DNA of 64,000 nt, from assembly GCF_042432825.1 (NCBI RefSeq), contig NZ_JBHLWN010000022.1, forward strand, positions 100,020 through 164,019, given 5' to 3'. Positions within the stretch are counted from its first letter, which is position 1. Each line of letters begins with the position of its first letter. The stretch is from Gordoniibacillus chartarius. Lineage in GTDB: Bacteria; Bacillota; Bacilli; Paenibacillales; NBRC-103111. The position numbers and the translations under genes are program-made. Of this stretch, positions 18,486 to 27,386 are shown piece after piece. The notes beneath the pieces were generated by a model. That model did no database searches. It had not been told where the DNA came from and saw only the letters and a program-made list of their open reading frames with translations.

Positions 18486-19544
18486 ATGAAAAAAATGGTT
18501 GGCTTATCCCTGACGCTCATGCTCTCCGCAGCAGTCGTCCTGTCCGGTTGCGGCGCCAAGGACAACGGCGCATCGAACGGCGGCACTGCGCCGGCTCCGG
18601 CGAACAACGCTTCGGGCGGCGCAGCTCCGTCCCAAACGTTCAAGCTCGGCATGGTTACCGACATCGGCGGCGTGAACGACAAGTCGTTCAACCAATCCGC
18701 TTGGGAAGGCCTGAACAAGCTGAAGGGCAACGGAGTGGAAGTCAAATACCTGCAATCCAAGTCCGATGCCGACTACGTTCCTAACCTGAACCAATTCGTA
18801 AAGGATGGCTACACGCTGACTTGGGGCATCGGCTTCCTGATGGGCGACCAGCTGAAGACGGTAGCGACGCAGAATCCGGACGCGAAGCTGGCGATCATCG
18901 ACAACGTCGTTGACGCAAAGAACGTCGCTTCCGTAACATTCGCCGAGAACGAAGGAGCCTACCTCGTGGGTGTCGTTGCAGGTCTTATGACCAAGACGAA
19001 CAAAATCGGCTTCGTCGGCGGCGTGGACATTCCGGTCATCAAGCGCTTCGACCTCGGCTTCGAGGCAGGCGTGAAGGCCGTTAACCCGAAAGCGGAGATC
19101 GTGAAGAACTACACCGGCGCATTCGACAAGCCGGACCTCGGCAAAGCGGCTGCCGCTACGATGTACAACAACAATGTCGATATCATTTTCCACGCAGCGG
19201 GCGCTACCGGTAACGGCGTATTCAACGAAGCGAAGGATCGCGTGAAATCCGGCAAAAAAGTATGGGTTATCGGCGTAGACAAAGACCAATCGCTCGAGTT
19301 CGGCGACGACGTTACGCTGACATCGATGCTGAAGCGTGTTGACGAAGCCGTTGTGAAGGTGTCCAAGGAAGCGATGGAAGGCAAGTTCCAGGGCGGTGTG
19401 GTGCAAGTGCTCGGTCTGAAGGAGAACGGCGTAGGTCTGCCGGATACGTCCAAGAAGAACGTTCCTGCCGACGTCCTGGCGAAGGTTGACGAATATAAGC
19501 AGAAGATCATCAAGGGCGAAATCAAGGTTCCGACGGCACAATAA
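18486..19544 (+). CDS. nupN: BMP family ABC transporter substrate-binding lipoprotein
   Basis: The 352-aa protein begins with a lipoprotein signal peptide (MKKMVGLSLTLMLSAAVV) with lipobox LSGC, giving acylated Cys22, followed by a Gly/Asn/Ala-rich tether. The mature part has Bmp (PnrA-like) motifs: TDIGGVNDKSFNQSAWEGL, FAENEGAYLVGVVAG and IGFVGGVDIPVIKRF. Members bind purine nucleosides; B. subtilis NupN takes up guanosine. The start is the ATG at 18486 after AGGGGG; the longer reading from 18414 would put residues before a clear signal peptide. It is followed by an ATPase and two permeases. Confidence 0.92.
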   Translation: MKKMVGLSLTLMLSAAVVLSGCGAKDNGASNGGTAPAPANNASGGAAPSQTFKLGMVTDIGGVNDKSFNQSAWEGLNKLKGNGVEVKYLQSKSDADYVPNLNQFVKDGYTLTWGIGFLMGDQLKTVATQNPDAKLAIIDNVVDAKNVASVTFAENEGAYLVGVVAGLMTKTNKIGFVGGVDIPVIKRFDLGFEAGVKAVNPKAEIVKNYTGAFDKPDLGKAAAATMYNNNVDIIFHAAGATGNGVFNEAKDRVKSGKKVWVIGVDKDQSLEFGDDVTLTSMLKRVDEAVVKVSKEAMEGKFQGGVVQVLGLKENGVGLPDTSKKNVPADVLAKVDEYKQKIIKGEIKVPTAQ

Positions 19545-19601
19545 CAGTGCGGACCCGAACGAAGCCTGCAGAATCACGACAATAACGCATAGCATCACCC
19601 G

Positions 19602-19647
19602 GGAGCAAGGCTAGTTGCTGGAACTGGCCTTGTTCCTTTGGTTTTTG
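19602..19647 (+). terminator. Intercistronic attenuator between binding protein and ATPase
   Basis: A 10-bp stem (GGAGCAAGGC paired with GCCTTGTTCC, one wobble) is followed by TTTGGTTTTT. A leaky terminator here would let the binding protein be made in excess over the membrane complex, as is common in ABC import operons; the leakiness is inferred. Confidence 0.6.
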
Positions 19648-19674
19648 CAGCGGTAATGGGAAAGGATGAAACGC

Positions 19675-21216
19675 ATGAGCGCGGCCGAAACGGTAGTGGA
19701 GCTGAAGGGCATCACGAAGCGGTTTCCCGGCATTGTGGCCAACGATTCGATATCGCTGCAGCTGAAGAAGGGCGAAATTCACGCTCTGCTCGGCGAGAAC
19801 GGGGCGGGTAAATCGACGCTGATGAACATCGTGTTTGGCCTTTATCAGCCGGATGAGGGCGAAATTTTCGTGCGCGGCGAGAAGGTGCACATCGACAGCC
19901 CGAATAAGGCGTTCGACCTCGGGATCGGCATGGTTCATCAGCACTTTAAGCTGGTGCAGCCGTTCACGGTAACCGAGAACATTATTCTCGGACTGGAGCC
20001 GAAGAGCGGCCTGAATATCGATTACAAGACGGCGGTCGCCAAGGTGGCCAAGCTGTCCGAGCAATACGGGCTGAAGGTGGACCCGAAGGCGCGTATCGAA
20101 ACGATTTCCGTCGGTATGCAGCAGCGGGTGGAAATCTTGAAAACGCTGTACCGCGGCGCGGAGATTTTGATCTTCGACGAACCGACGGCCGTGCTCACCC
20201 CGCAGGAAATTCACGAGCTGATCGAGATCATGCGCGGTCTCGTCGCCGAGGGCAAATCGATCATTCTTATCACCCATAAACTGAAGGAAATTATGGAGAT
20301 CGCCGATACGGTGACGATCATTCGCCGCGGCAAGGTGATCGACTCGCTCAAGGTGAAGGACACGAACCCTCAGGAGCTGGCGGAGAAAATGGTCGGGCGC
20401 GGCGTCACGTTCCGCACCGAGAAGAAGGACCCGCAGCCGGGGGCGGTCGTGCTCGATATCGACAAGCTCACCTGCTTCGGCGAGAAAGGGCTGCCGGTGC
20501 TGAAGGAGCTGTCGCTGCAGGTGCGCGCGGGCGAAATCGTCGGCATCGCCGGTGTCGACGGCAACGGGCAGAGCGAGCTGATCGAGGCGCTGACCGGGCT
20601 GCGTTCCGTCCAAAGCGGGCGCGTGCGGTTGAAGGGCGAGGATATAACGAATCGTTCGCCGCGGCATATCTCCGAGGCGGGACTGTCCCATATTCCGGAA
20701 GACCGGCATAAACACGGACTTGTGCTTGATTTTTCGATGAACGAGAATATGGTGCTCGAGACGTATTTTCATAAAGAATTCAGCAACGGGATTTTCATGA
20801 ACTACGATGCGATCGACAAGCATGCGGCGAAGCTGATTCAAGAGTTCGACGTACGTACGCCGAGCATCTATAACAAGGCGCGCTCGCTGTCCGGAGGCAA
20901 TCAGCAGAAGGCTATCATCGCCCGGGAGATCAACAAGGATCCGGACCTGCTTATCGCCGCGCAGCCGACGCGCGGTCTCGACGTCGGCGCGATCGAATTC
21001 GTGCACAAGCGGCTCATCGAGCAGCGCGACCGGGGCAAGGCGGTGCTGCTCATCTCCTTCGAGCTGGACGAGATTCTCAACGTGGCGGATCGGATCGCGG
21101 TCATCTATGAGGGGCAGATTGTCGGCGAAGTGCTGCCGAAGGAAACGAACGATCAGGAGCTCGGCCTCATGATGGCCGGCAGCAAGAGAATGCAGGGAGG
21201 TGCGGCTCATGGGTAA
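19675..21216 (+). CDS. nupO: Nucleoside ABC transporter ATP-binding protein (double NBD)
   Basis: The 513-aa protein carries two fused nucleotide-binding domains as in RbsA and NupO. The first has Walker A GENGAGKST and signature ISVGMQQRVEIL; the second has a degenerate Walker A GVDGNGQSEL and a full signature LSGGNQQKAIIAR. The second site is thus probably weak or non-hydrolytic, as is usual in this subfamily. It should power uptake through the two downstream permeases. Of two in-frame ATGs, the one at 19675 is preferred because GGGAAAGG lies 9 bases upstream, whereas the ATG at 19666 directly abuts it. Confidence 0.92.
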   Translation: MSAAETVVELKGITKRFPGIVANDSISLQLKKGEIHALLGENGAGKSTLMNIVFGLYQPDEGEIFVRGEKVHIDSPNKAFDLGIGMVHQHFKLVQPFTVTENIILGLEPKSGLNIDYKTAVAKVAKLSEQYGLKVDPKARIETISVGMQQRVEILKTLYRGAEILIFDEPTAVLTPQEIHELIEIMRGLVAEGKSIILITHKLKEIMEIADTVTIIRRGKVIDSLKVKDTNPQELAEKMVGRGVTFRTEKKDPQPGAVVLDIDKLTCFGEKGLPVLKELSLQVRAGEIVGIAGVDGNGQSELIEALTGLRSVQSGRVRLKGEDITNRSPRHISEAGLSHIPEDRHKHGLVLDFSMNENMVLETYFHKEFSNGIFMNYDAIDKHAAKLIQEFDVRTPSIYNKARSLSGGNQQKAIIAREINKDPDLLIAAQPTRGLDVGAIEFVHKRLIEQRDRGKAVLLISFELDEILNVADRIAVIYEGQIVGEVLPKETNDQELGLMMAGSKRMQGGAAHG

Positions 21217-22291
21217 GCTGCTCAAATGGTTCGGCGGCGACTCGATCGTTGTCTCTTTGGTTGCGGTGCTGCTCGGCTTGATTTTCGGGGCGATCATTAT
21301 GCTGCTCGGGGGCTACAACCCGGTGGATGCTTACGCGGCCCTGCTTAAGAAGGTGTTCGGATCGCCGAGCGACTTCGGTGAAGCGATTCGCGAAATTTCG
21401 CCGCTGATCTTGACCGGCTTGTCCGTGGCGTTCGCATTCCGGACGGGGCTGTTCAATATCGGAGCGGAAGGGCAATTCCTAATCGGGATGACGGGCGCGA
21501 CGGTGATCGGCGTGAAGCTGACCGGCCTGCCGTGGATCGTGCATGCTCCGCTGGCGATGATCGTGGGCGCGCTCGCCGGCGGCTTGTGGGGCGCGTTCGC
21601 GGGCTGGCTGAAAGCGACCCGCGGGGTGAACGAGGTCATCACGACGATCATGCTGAACTGGATCGCATTGTTCTTCAGCAACTATATCGTTTCGACGTTC
21701 CTGCTCCAGCCGGGGCAGCAGCGCTCGCGTATGATTCAGGAGACGGCCTCGATGACGATTCCATGGCTCTCGGAAGCGCTGGGCCATGCCCGTATCCATT
21801 GGGGGACGCTCGTTGCCTTGATCGGCGCAGTGCTGTTCTATGTGATCCTGTGGCGGACGAAGCTCGGCTATGAGCTCCGTGCCGTCGGCCATAACCCTCA
21901 TGCGGCTCAATATGCGGGCATGAGCGTCAATCGGCGTATGATCACCGCGATGTTCGTGGCGGGCATTTTTGCCGGACTGGCCGGTGTGTTCGAGGTGCTG
22001 GGCGTGTTCAAGTATCAGACGGTGATGGCCGGCTCGCCAGGCTACGGCTTCGACGGCATCGCCGTGTCGCTGCTCGGCATGAACAACCCGTTCGGCGTTG
22101 TGATCGGGGCGGCGCTGTTCGGCGGCTTGACTTACGGCTCCGCCGGTATGAGCTTCGGCGCCGACGTGCCTCCGGAGATCATTCGGATCGTGATCGGCAG
22201 CGTGATTTTCTTCGTGGCGACGCAGGGCATTGTCCGATTTATTCTGCTGCCGTTCTATCGGCGCCGCAACCCGGAGGTGGCTAAAGCGTGA
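21209..22291 (+). CDS. nupP: Nucleoside ABC transporter permease
   Basis: A 360-aa polytopic membrane protein of the BPD_transp_2 type (RbsC/BmpC-like). It has about 8-10 hydrophobic segments and the conserved FRTGLFNIGAEGQFLIGM and LKATRGVNEVITTIMLNWIA segments that contact the ATPase. The ATG at 21209 lies inside the end of the ATPase gene (8-base overlap) and follows GGGAGG, so translation is probably coupled. The GTG at 21200 is part of the ribosome site and is rejected as start. It should form a heterodimer with the next gene product. Confidence 0.92.
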   Translation: MGKLLKWFGGDSIVVSLVAVLLGLIFGAIIMLLGGYNPVDAYAALLKKVFGSPSDFGEAIREISPLILTGLSVAFAFRTGLFNIGAEGQFLIGMTGATVIGVKLTGLPWIVHAPLAMIVGALAGGLWGAFAGWLKATRGVNEVITTIMLNWIALFFSNYIVSTFLLQPGQQRSRMIQETASMTIPWLSEALGHARIHWGTLVALIGAVLFYVILWRTKLGYELRAVGHNPHAAQYAGMSVNRRMITAMFVAGIFAGLAGVFEVLGVFKYQTVMAGSPGYGFDGIAVSLLGMNNPFGVVIGAALFGGLTYGSAGMSFGADVPPEIIRIVIGSVIFFVATQGIVRFILLPFYRRRNPEVAKA

Positions 22292-23250
22292 GCTTCTTCT
22301 CGCAGCTTGGAGACTTGATCAACATTACGCTCGTGTTTGCGACGGCTCTCCTGTTCGGTGCGCTGGGCGGAATCGTGTCGGAACGGGCCGGCGTGGTGAA
22401 TATTGCGATTGAGGGCTTAATGATGGTCGGGGCGTTCGCTTCCGCCGTCGCGGCGTTCTACATGGAGGAAGCCGAGCTGCTCGGTGCGGCCCCTTGGGTG
22501 GGCTTGCTCGCCGCAGTGGTGCTCGGCGGCTTGTTCGCGCTCATTCATGCGGTAGCGTCCATTACGTTCAAGGCGGACCAGGTCATTAGCGGCGTCGTTA
22601 TCAACTTTCTTGCAGCCGGGGCAACGGTGTACCTGGTGAAGCTGCTGTTTGAAGGCGCGGGCCAGACGGAGACGCTCAATGTGGCGTTCACCAAATGGGC
22701 GATTCCGGTGCTGTCCGACATTCCGTTCCTCGGGAAGGCGATCTTCACGGCGTATCCGACGACGTACATTGCGGTGTTACTGGTGGCGGTCGTGTACTAC
22801 GTGCTGTTCAAGACGCCGTTCGGTCTGCGGCTCCGCTCCGTCGGCGAGCACCCGAGCGCGGCCGATACGGCCGGCATCCGCGTGCTGCGCATCCGCTACA
22901 TCGCGGTTATGCTGAGCGGCGCGCTGGCTGCGCTCGGCGGGGCGACGATTACGCTGACGACGACGAGCAATTTCTCGCACAACACGATCTCCGGACAGGG
23001 CTTTATCGCCCTGGCGGCGGTCATCTTCGGCAAGTGGAACCCGCTTGGCGCCCTCGGTGCGACGCTGTTTTTCGGCTTCGCTCAGGCGCTCAACAACTGG
23101 ATTCAGCTGTTCCCTTGGTCGAAGAGCATTCCGCAGGAGTTCATCTTCATGCTCCCGTACGTGCTCACGATCCTCGTGCTGGCCGGCGCGGTCGGACGCG
23201 CCCGCGCGCCGTCGGCGCTGGGCGAGCCTTACGATCCGGGCAAGCGGTAG
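22288..23250 (+). CDS. nupQ: Nucleoside ABC transporter permease
   Basis: This 320-aa membrane protein is the second BPD_transp_2 permease of the operon. It carries GGIVSERAGVVNIAIEGLMM and the loop LRSVGEHPSAADTAGI, both typical of the family. It starts at a GTG whose bases overlap the stop of the preceding gene (GTGA), with GGAGGT upstream. With the preceding permease, the ATPase and the lipoprotein it completes the NupNOPQ-like importer. A strong terminator follows 15 bp later. Confidence 0.92.
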   Translation: MSFFSQLGDLINITLVFATALLFGALGGIVSERAGVVNIAIEGLMMVGAFASAVAAFYMEEAELLGAAPWVGLLAAVVLGGLFALIHAVASITFKADQVISGVVINFLAAGATVYLVKLLFEGAGQTETLNVAFTKWAIPVLSDIPFLGKAIFTAYPTTYIAVLLVAVVYYVLFKTPFGLRLRSVGEHPSAADTAGIRVLRIRYIAVMLSGALAALGGATITLTTTSNFSHNTISGQGFIALAAVIFGKWNPLGALGATLFFGFAQALNNWIQLFPWSKSIPQEFIFMLPYVLTILVLAGAVGRARAPSALGEPYDPGKR

Positions 23251-23265
23251 GGTAGGTGTGTAAGG

Positions 23266-23327
23266 AAAGAGCGAGTCTCCCTCGCTGGCCGTAGATTGCG
23301 GTCGGCGGTAGGGGGCTCGCTCTTTTT
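23266..23327 (+). terminator. Rho-independent terminator of the nucleoside importer operon
   Basis: AAAGAGCGAG pairs with CTCGCTCTTT, extended by CTCCCT with AGGGGG, and the 3' arm runs into a T tract. Confidence 0.9.
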
Positions 23328-23546
23328 GCGCTACTGGCTCTATTCTAATGTATGTATACCTTCAGTACTTGCGAGCTCCACAATATCATTCGCCAATTGC
23401 GCTTCACCACCTCTTCGTTTGAGAGGCTCCGCAATGCTTAACACTGTTCTACGTACATCCCCTTTGCAAAGGACGTGCTTTCAGCGTTCTGGTACGATAT
23501 TACATTCAATACCGAGGCATACTCCACGAACACCTGCTTTTTGAGT

Positions 23547-23754
23547 GAAATTTCGTATAAACGGGACGAATCATTGCCTATTTCTTGGCGATTTGAACGA
23601 AAAATCATACAAATCCGTCCCATTTAATACAGATCGAGATGGTTTTGAACGAAATATCGTACTAACTCCTTCTTTTTTACACGAATCCGTATGGGTTTGT
23701 ACGGAATTTCGTACAAAGTTCATTTCTTTACTTATAGAGGTGGTCTTTGGACCT
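23547..23754. repeat. Diverged 52-bp tandem palindrome array (4 copies)
   Basis: Four units start at 23547, 23599, 23651 and 23703, an exact spacing of 52 bp. The conserved core is an AT-rich palindrome of the form TTTGTACGAAA-TTTCGTACAAA. The best copy (23696-23717) matches itself at 10 of 11 positions in each arm; the other copies are less perfect. The intervening 30 bases have diverged strongly. A possible degenerate unit precedes the first near 23496. The stretch from 23330 to 23545 shows no gene. Confidence 0.8.
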
Positions 23755-23792
23755 GAGAATTGCCCATCAGAGCAGCGGTATCATAGTTTTGC

Positions 23793-23823
23793 ACAAAAAA
23801 GCCATGCACAGGTGCGCATGGCT
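23793..23823 (-). terminator. Rho-independent terminator of the stalk-domain protein gene
   Basis: On the minus strand AGCCATGC pairs with GCATGGCT around an 8-base loop, and the 3' arm is followed by TTTTTTGT. Confidence 0.88.
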
Positions 23824-23842
23824 GAGGGTTCATTTTATCTCA

Positions 23843-24823
23843 CTATTCCTTGTAATCCGCCTTCGTATCGATCCCGACCATGTTCGCCGTACCGTCCCAG
23901 GTTACGCCGATATTGAACGCTTGGGCTACGTCCCGAAGCTTGAAATAGTTATTGCCGTCGATGTTGTAAGCGGTGAGGCGGACCTCTTTGCCGTCCACAT
24001 AGATTTTGGAGTTCGTTGAAGCTGCTTGTTTCGATCCCGCGGCTGCGCTAACGGCAAGCTCTCCGCCGACCTGGGTGTACGCCTTCTTGGAAATGAGGCT
24101 GATGGCATTGTTCGCATTGTCCCAGCTGACCTCGAACTGCTTGTCGGAGCCGTTCACAGCCTGAGCAAAATCGCGCAGTTTAAAGTAGTTGTTGCCATCG
24201 ATATTATACGCTTCGAAAGTGACTTCTTTCCCGTTGACCATCACTTTGGAAGCGGTCGGATTTGCGGCTGCCGATTGGGAGGCAGGGGCAGTGGCAGCGG
24301 CCGTTTCCGGTTTGGCCGCTTCCGGCTTGGCCGGCTCGCTTGGCTGCGGCTTCGCACCGGCGTCCGATCCGGCAGCTGCACCTGTTTCCGAATCGCCGAC
24401 AATTTGAATCATCAATTCGGCAACGTTGAGGTTCGTGTAGTCAGCTCCAAACCTCACGTTAACGGAATAATAACCTGGCTTCGTCAATTCGGCAGCATTA
24501 TCGGTTACTTGGATAGCTTCAAACACTTCGCCGATATCCATATAGTCATTAACCAGTTTCGCTTCCGGGCGGTAACTAATTCTTGGGTGTGGATCTTCAC
24601 CGGATACGCTCACTTTCACAGGGCCGCTCGCTACGTAGATCGTATCGCCGACGCCGGCGCCTTCATCCGTAAATGCAATCTCTTTGTCCACGTTGGATAC
24701 GGTTACATATCCGCCCGCCTGGGTAACAATTTTCTTCTCCTCCGCTGCGAACGCCGTAGCCGATGCTACAGCGGAAGTCAGCAGCGAAAGAGCCAATGTT
24801 GCTGAAAGTACATGCTTTTTCAT
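23843..24823 (-). CDS. Secreted protein with copper amine oxidase N-terminal-like stalk domains
   Basis: The 326-aa protein has a signal peptide (MKKHVLSATLALSLLTSAVA, cleavage near AFA-AEE), an N-terminal beta-rich region of about 130 residues, a Pro/Ala/Glu/Lys-rich linker (about 150-190) and two copies of a stalk-type domain. Each copy has a KVMVNGKEV or KIYVDGKEV strand followed by the shared YNIDGNNYFKLRD motif. These Cu_amine_oxidN1-like domains are very common in secreted Paenibacillus proteins and are thought to be structural; no copper site is implied. GGGGAG precedes the ATG. The gene is monocistronic and its function is unknown. Confidence 0.87.
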   Translation of the reverse strand: MKKHVLSATLALSLLTSAVASATAFAAEEKKIVTQAGGYVTVSNVDKEIAFTDEGAGVGDTIYVASGPVKVSVSGEDPHPRISYRPEAKLVNDYMDIGEVFEAIQVTDNAAELTKPGYYSVNVRFGADYTNLNVAELMIQIVGDSETGAAAGSDAGAKPQPSEPAKPEAAKPETAAATAPASQSAAANPTASKVMVNGKEVTFEAYNIDGNNYFKLRDFAQAVNGSDKQFEVSWDNANNAISLISKKAYTQVGGELAVSAAAGSKQAASTNSKIYVDGKEVRLTAYNIDGNNYFKLRDVAQAFNIGVTWDGTANMVGIDTKADYKE

Positions 24824-24994
24824 GTTCTACTCTCCCCTTGGTCCGTTATGTGTTTTTTATATTACTCGATCCGAACGTTGACGTCTGTCGACTATAAGTC
24901 ACAAGGGCTTCATTTTTCCAAAAGACCTACATCGAAAGACCCGCATTGCCGATAACAATACATAGCAAAATATGGGCGACAAGAGGGATACGCG

Positions 24995-25687
24995 ATGGAT
25001 ATACGACTTGATTTCGGACAGCGGATCAGGGAGCTGAGAGCGAGAAGCGGGATGTCGCAGGAAGTGCTGGCGTACCGGGCGGGATTGGACCGGACTTACA
25101 TATCGGGGGTGGAGCGCGGCGAGCGGAACGTCAGTTTGGTGAACATCGGGAAAATCGCCGAGGCGCTTCAAGTATCGGTGGCCTATTTGTTTTCGGGGGA
25201 ACGCTTCTCGGATACGCCTGCTTATCAGCAGAAGGATTTTTCCGTACCGTTCACGCAGCGCTTCAAATATCATGTCGACAGCGAAAATAAAGTACTGTCC
25301 TTTCAAGTACACGGATTGCTGAACGGGGAAGCTGTCGATTATATGTCGAAGACGCTGCTGGGAATTTGCAATGCATACGGCCAAGGGGAGCTGAACATCC
25401 TGGTCGATCACCGGGACATGCGCACATCCGACGGAGTGCCGGTCGTATACTCGCCCGAGGTTGCGGAGCGAGCCATCGTCTTTCAGCAGGAGCTTCTCAA
25501 TTACAGTAAGCAGGTCGTAGCCTTGTGCAACTCGGAGTTTATGGTGGAGAACCTGAATCACGTAGCTGCACACAGCGGGATTATTCATAAAGCGACGCAC
25601 TTGTTTGAAAGAGACAGAGATATGGTTGGCAAGGCGTACGGCATGTTCGGCATTACCGGCAATGAGCTGGTCAAGGTGAAGACGTAA
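24995..25687 (+). CDS. XRE-family HTH regulator with C-terminal effector-like domain
   Basis: The 230-aa protein begins with a Cro/C1-type helix-turn-helix (about residues 6-62: QRIRELRARSGMSQEVLAYR, then DRTYISGVERGERN). The remaining 150 residues form an alpha/beta domain (VLSFQVHGLLNGEAVDYMSK, then LNILVDHRDMR) whose pattern recalls STAS/SpoIIAA-like domains, so it may sense a ligand or a partner protein; this is tentative. AAGAGGG lies before the ATG. The gene is solitary and ends just before the large palindromic array. Whether it binds the array is untested. Confidence 0.85.
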   Translation: MDIRLDFGQRIRELRARSGMSQEVLAYRAGLDRTYISGVERGERNVSLVNIGKIAEALQVSVAYLFSGERFSDTPAYQQKDFSVPFTQRFKYHVDSENKVLSFQVHGLLNGEAVDYMSKTLLGICNAYGQGELNILVDHRDMRTSDGVPVVYSPEVAERAIVFQQELLNYSKQVVALCNSEFMVENLNHVAAHSGIIHKATHLFERDRDMVGKAYGMFGITGNELVKVKT

Positions 25688-25694
25688 TGAAGCT

Positions 25695-25720
25695 GCCGCC
25701 GAGGGTTGGCGGCTTTTTTG
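25695..25720 (+). terminator. Rho-independent terminator of the XRE gene
   Basis: GCCGCC pairs with GGCGGC around GAGGGTT and is followed by six T residues. Confidence 0.8.
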
Positions 25721-25749
25721 TCTTTGAAATAATGTGGGGGATAGTGCGT

Positions 25750-26975
25750 GCAACAAGGTCCGGAAGGGCGTTGTTGCAGGGCGAGCGGGGCCAACTGCGT
25801 TACAACAAGGCCCAAAGGGGCGTTGTTGCGGGGCCGCCGAGGCCAACTGCGTTGCAACAAGGCCCAAAGGGGCGTTGTAGCGTGGCGAGCGAGGCGAACT
25901 GCGGTACAACAAGGCCCAAAGGGGCGTTGTAGCGTGGCGAGCGAGGCGAACTGCGGTACAACAAGGCCCAAAGGGGCGTTGTTGCAGGGCGAGCGAGGCG
26001 AACTGCGTTGCAACAAGGCCTCAAAGGGGCGTTGTTGCGTGGCGAGCGGGGCCAACTGCGCTGCAACAAGGCCCAAAGGGGCGTTGTTGCGTGGCGAGCG
26101 GGGCCAACTGCGCTGCAACAAGGCCCAAAGGGGCGTTGTTGCGTGGCGAGCGAGGCGAACTGCGTTACAACAAGGCCCAAAGGGGCGTTGTTGCGGGGCC
26201 GCCGAGGCCAACTGCGTTACAACAAGGCCCAAAGGGGCGTTGTTGCAGGGCGAGCGAGGCGAACTGCGTTGCAACAACGCCCAAAGGGGCGTTGTAGCGT
26301 GGCGAACGAGGCCAACTGCGGTACAACAAGGCCCAAAGGGGCGTTGTTGCGGGGCCGCCGAGGCCAACTGCGGTACAACAAGGCCCAAAGGGGCGTTGTT
26401 GCGTAGCGAGCGAGGCCAACTGCGGTACAACAAGGCCCAAAGGGGCGTTGTTGCAGGGCGAGCGAGGCGAACTGCGTTGCAACAAGGCCCAAAGGGGCGT
26501 TGTTGCGTGGCGAGCGAGGCCAACTGCGTTGCAACAAGGCCCAAAGGGGCGTTGTTGCGTGGCGAGCGAGGCCAACTGCGTTGCAACAAGGCCCAAAGGG
26601 GCGTTGTTGCAGGGCCGGCGGGGCCAACTGCGTTACAACAAGGCCCAAAGGGGCGTTGTTGCAGGGCGAGCGGGGCGAACTGCGTTACAACAAGGCCCAA
26701 AGGGGCGTTGTTGCAGGGCGAGCGGTGCCAACTGCGTTGCAACAAGGCCCGAAGGGGCATTGTTGCAGGGCGAGCGAGGCGAACTGCGTTACAACAAGGC
26801 CCAAAGGGGCGTTGTTGCAGGGCGAGCGAGGCGAACTGCGTTACAACAAGGCCCAAAGGGGCGTTGTTGCAGGGCGAGCGGTGCCAACTGCGTTGCAACA
26901 AGGCCCAAAGGGGCGTTGTTGCGGGGCCGCCGAGGCCAACTGCGGTAAAACAAGGCCCAAAGGGGCGTTGTAGGG
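25750..26975. repeat. 52-bp tandem palindrome array, 24 units
   Basis: The motif CAACAAGG recurs at 25751, 25803, 25855 and so on to 26948, with exact 52-bp spacing except one 53-bp unit (an extra T in the loop of the copy at 26011). Most units hold an interrupted palindrome: arm CAACAA, a G, GCCC, a 4-base loop, GGGC, a G, arm TTGTTG. About 26 bases lie between palindromes and vary as a mosaic of a few variants (for example GAGCGAGGCGAACT, CGCCGAGGCCAACT, GAGCGGTGCCAACT). Six frames stay open over much of the array because 52 is not a multiple of three and the unit lacks stops; no ribosome site or codon signal supports translation. Confidence 0.95.
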
Positions 26976-26990
26976 GGACCCCTAGTCGCT

Positions 26991-27031
26991 CCTAAACCTA
27001 GGCCCCACTAAACCTAGGCCCCACTAAACCT
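26991..27031. repeat. Short 16-bp direct repeat at the edge of the large array
   Basis: CTAAACCTAGGCCCCA occurs twice in tandem with a third partial copy, directly between the 52-bp array and the truncated DinB gene. Confidence 0.75.
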
Positions 27032-27077
27032 CCCCTAGCGCTCCCTCGTTCAGCTATATCAGGGTGCGGTAAATCGT

Positions 27078-27360
27078 AGCGGAGCTCAAGCCGGGGCTGC
27101 TGCAATACGAGCAGGACGCCTGGGTGGAGAATGCACGCTCGAATGCGGCCGACATCAATGACATTGTAGCGGCGTTCGAGGCGATTTTGCAGTACAATGC
27201 TTTATTCTACGAGCGTCTGCCGGAGCAGAATTGGCAGCGGACCGGCTGGAACGACGGCAACGAGGTATCGGTGGCGGACTTGTTCCAGGGCTTCATTCGC
27301 CATGTGCAGAACCATCTGGGGCAGATCGACCGGACGAAAGCGGCGTTTGCACAGCGGTAA
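27078..27360 (+). pseudogene. 5'-truncated DinB-family protein remnant
   Basis: The reading frame open from just after a stop at about 27086 (VAELKPGLLQYEQDAWVENA onwards) matches the C-terminal half of a DinB/DUF664-like four-helix protein, with the characteristic VSVADLFQGF and HVQNHLGQID, which supply metal-binding histidines. Full DinB proteins are about 150-170 aa; only about 90 codons remain, and the upstream sequence turns directly into tandem repeats. The first in-frame ATG is at 27130 and lacks a ribosome site. Loss of the 5' half, perhaps by recombination at the repeats, is the simplest reading. Confidence 0.6.
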
Positions 27361-27386
27361 GGCGGGTTGGAAAAACAGAAGATCAG

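Noticed and set aside
23466..23840. ORFs across the AT-rich palindrome array
   Set aside because: They run through repeats and a terminator and have no coding signature.
25750..26975. CRISPR array
   Set aside because: The between-palindrome sequences are near-copies of each other rather than unique spacers, the period is fixed and no cas gene is near.
25585..26995. Long open frames on both strands through the 24-unit array, coding for 52-residue repeats
   Set aside because: They arise because the 52-bp unit has no stop codons in these frames and 52 is not a multiple of three. No ribosome site, and frames are open on both strands at once.
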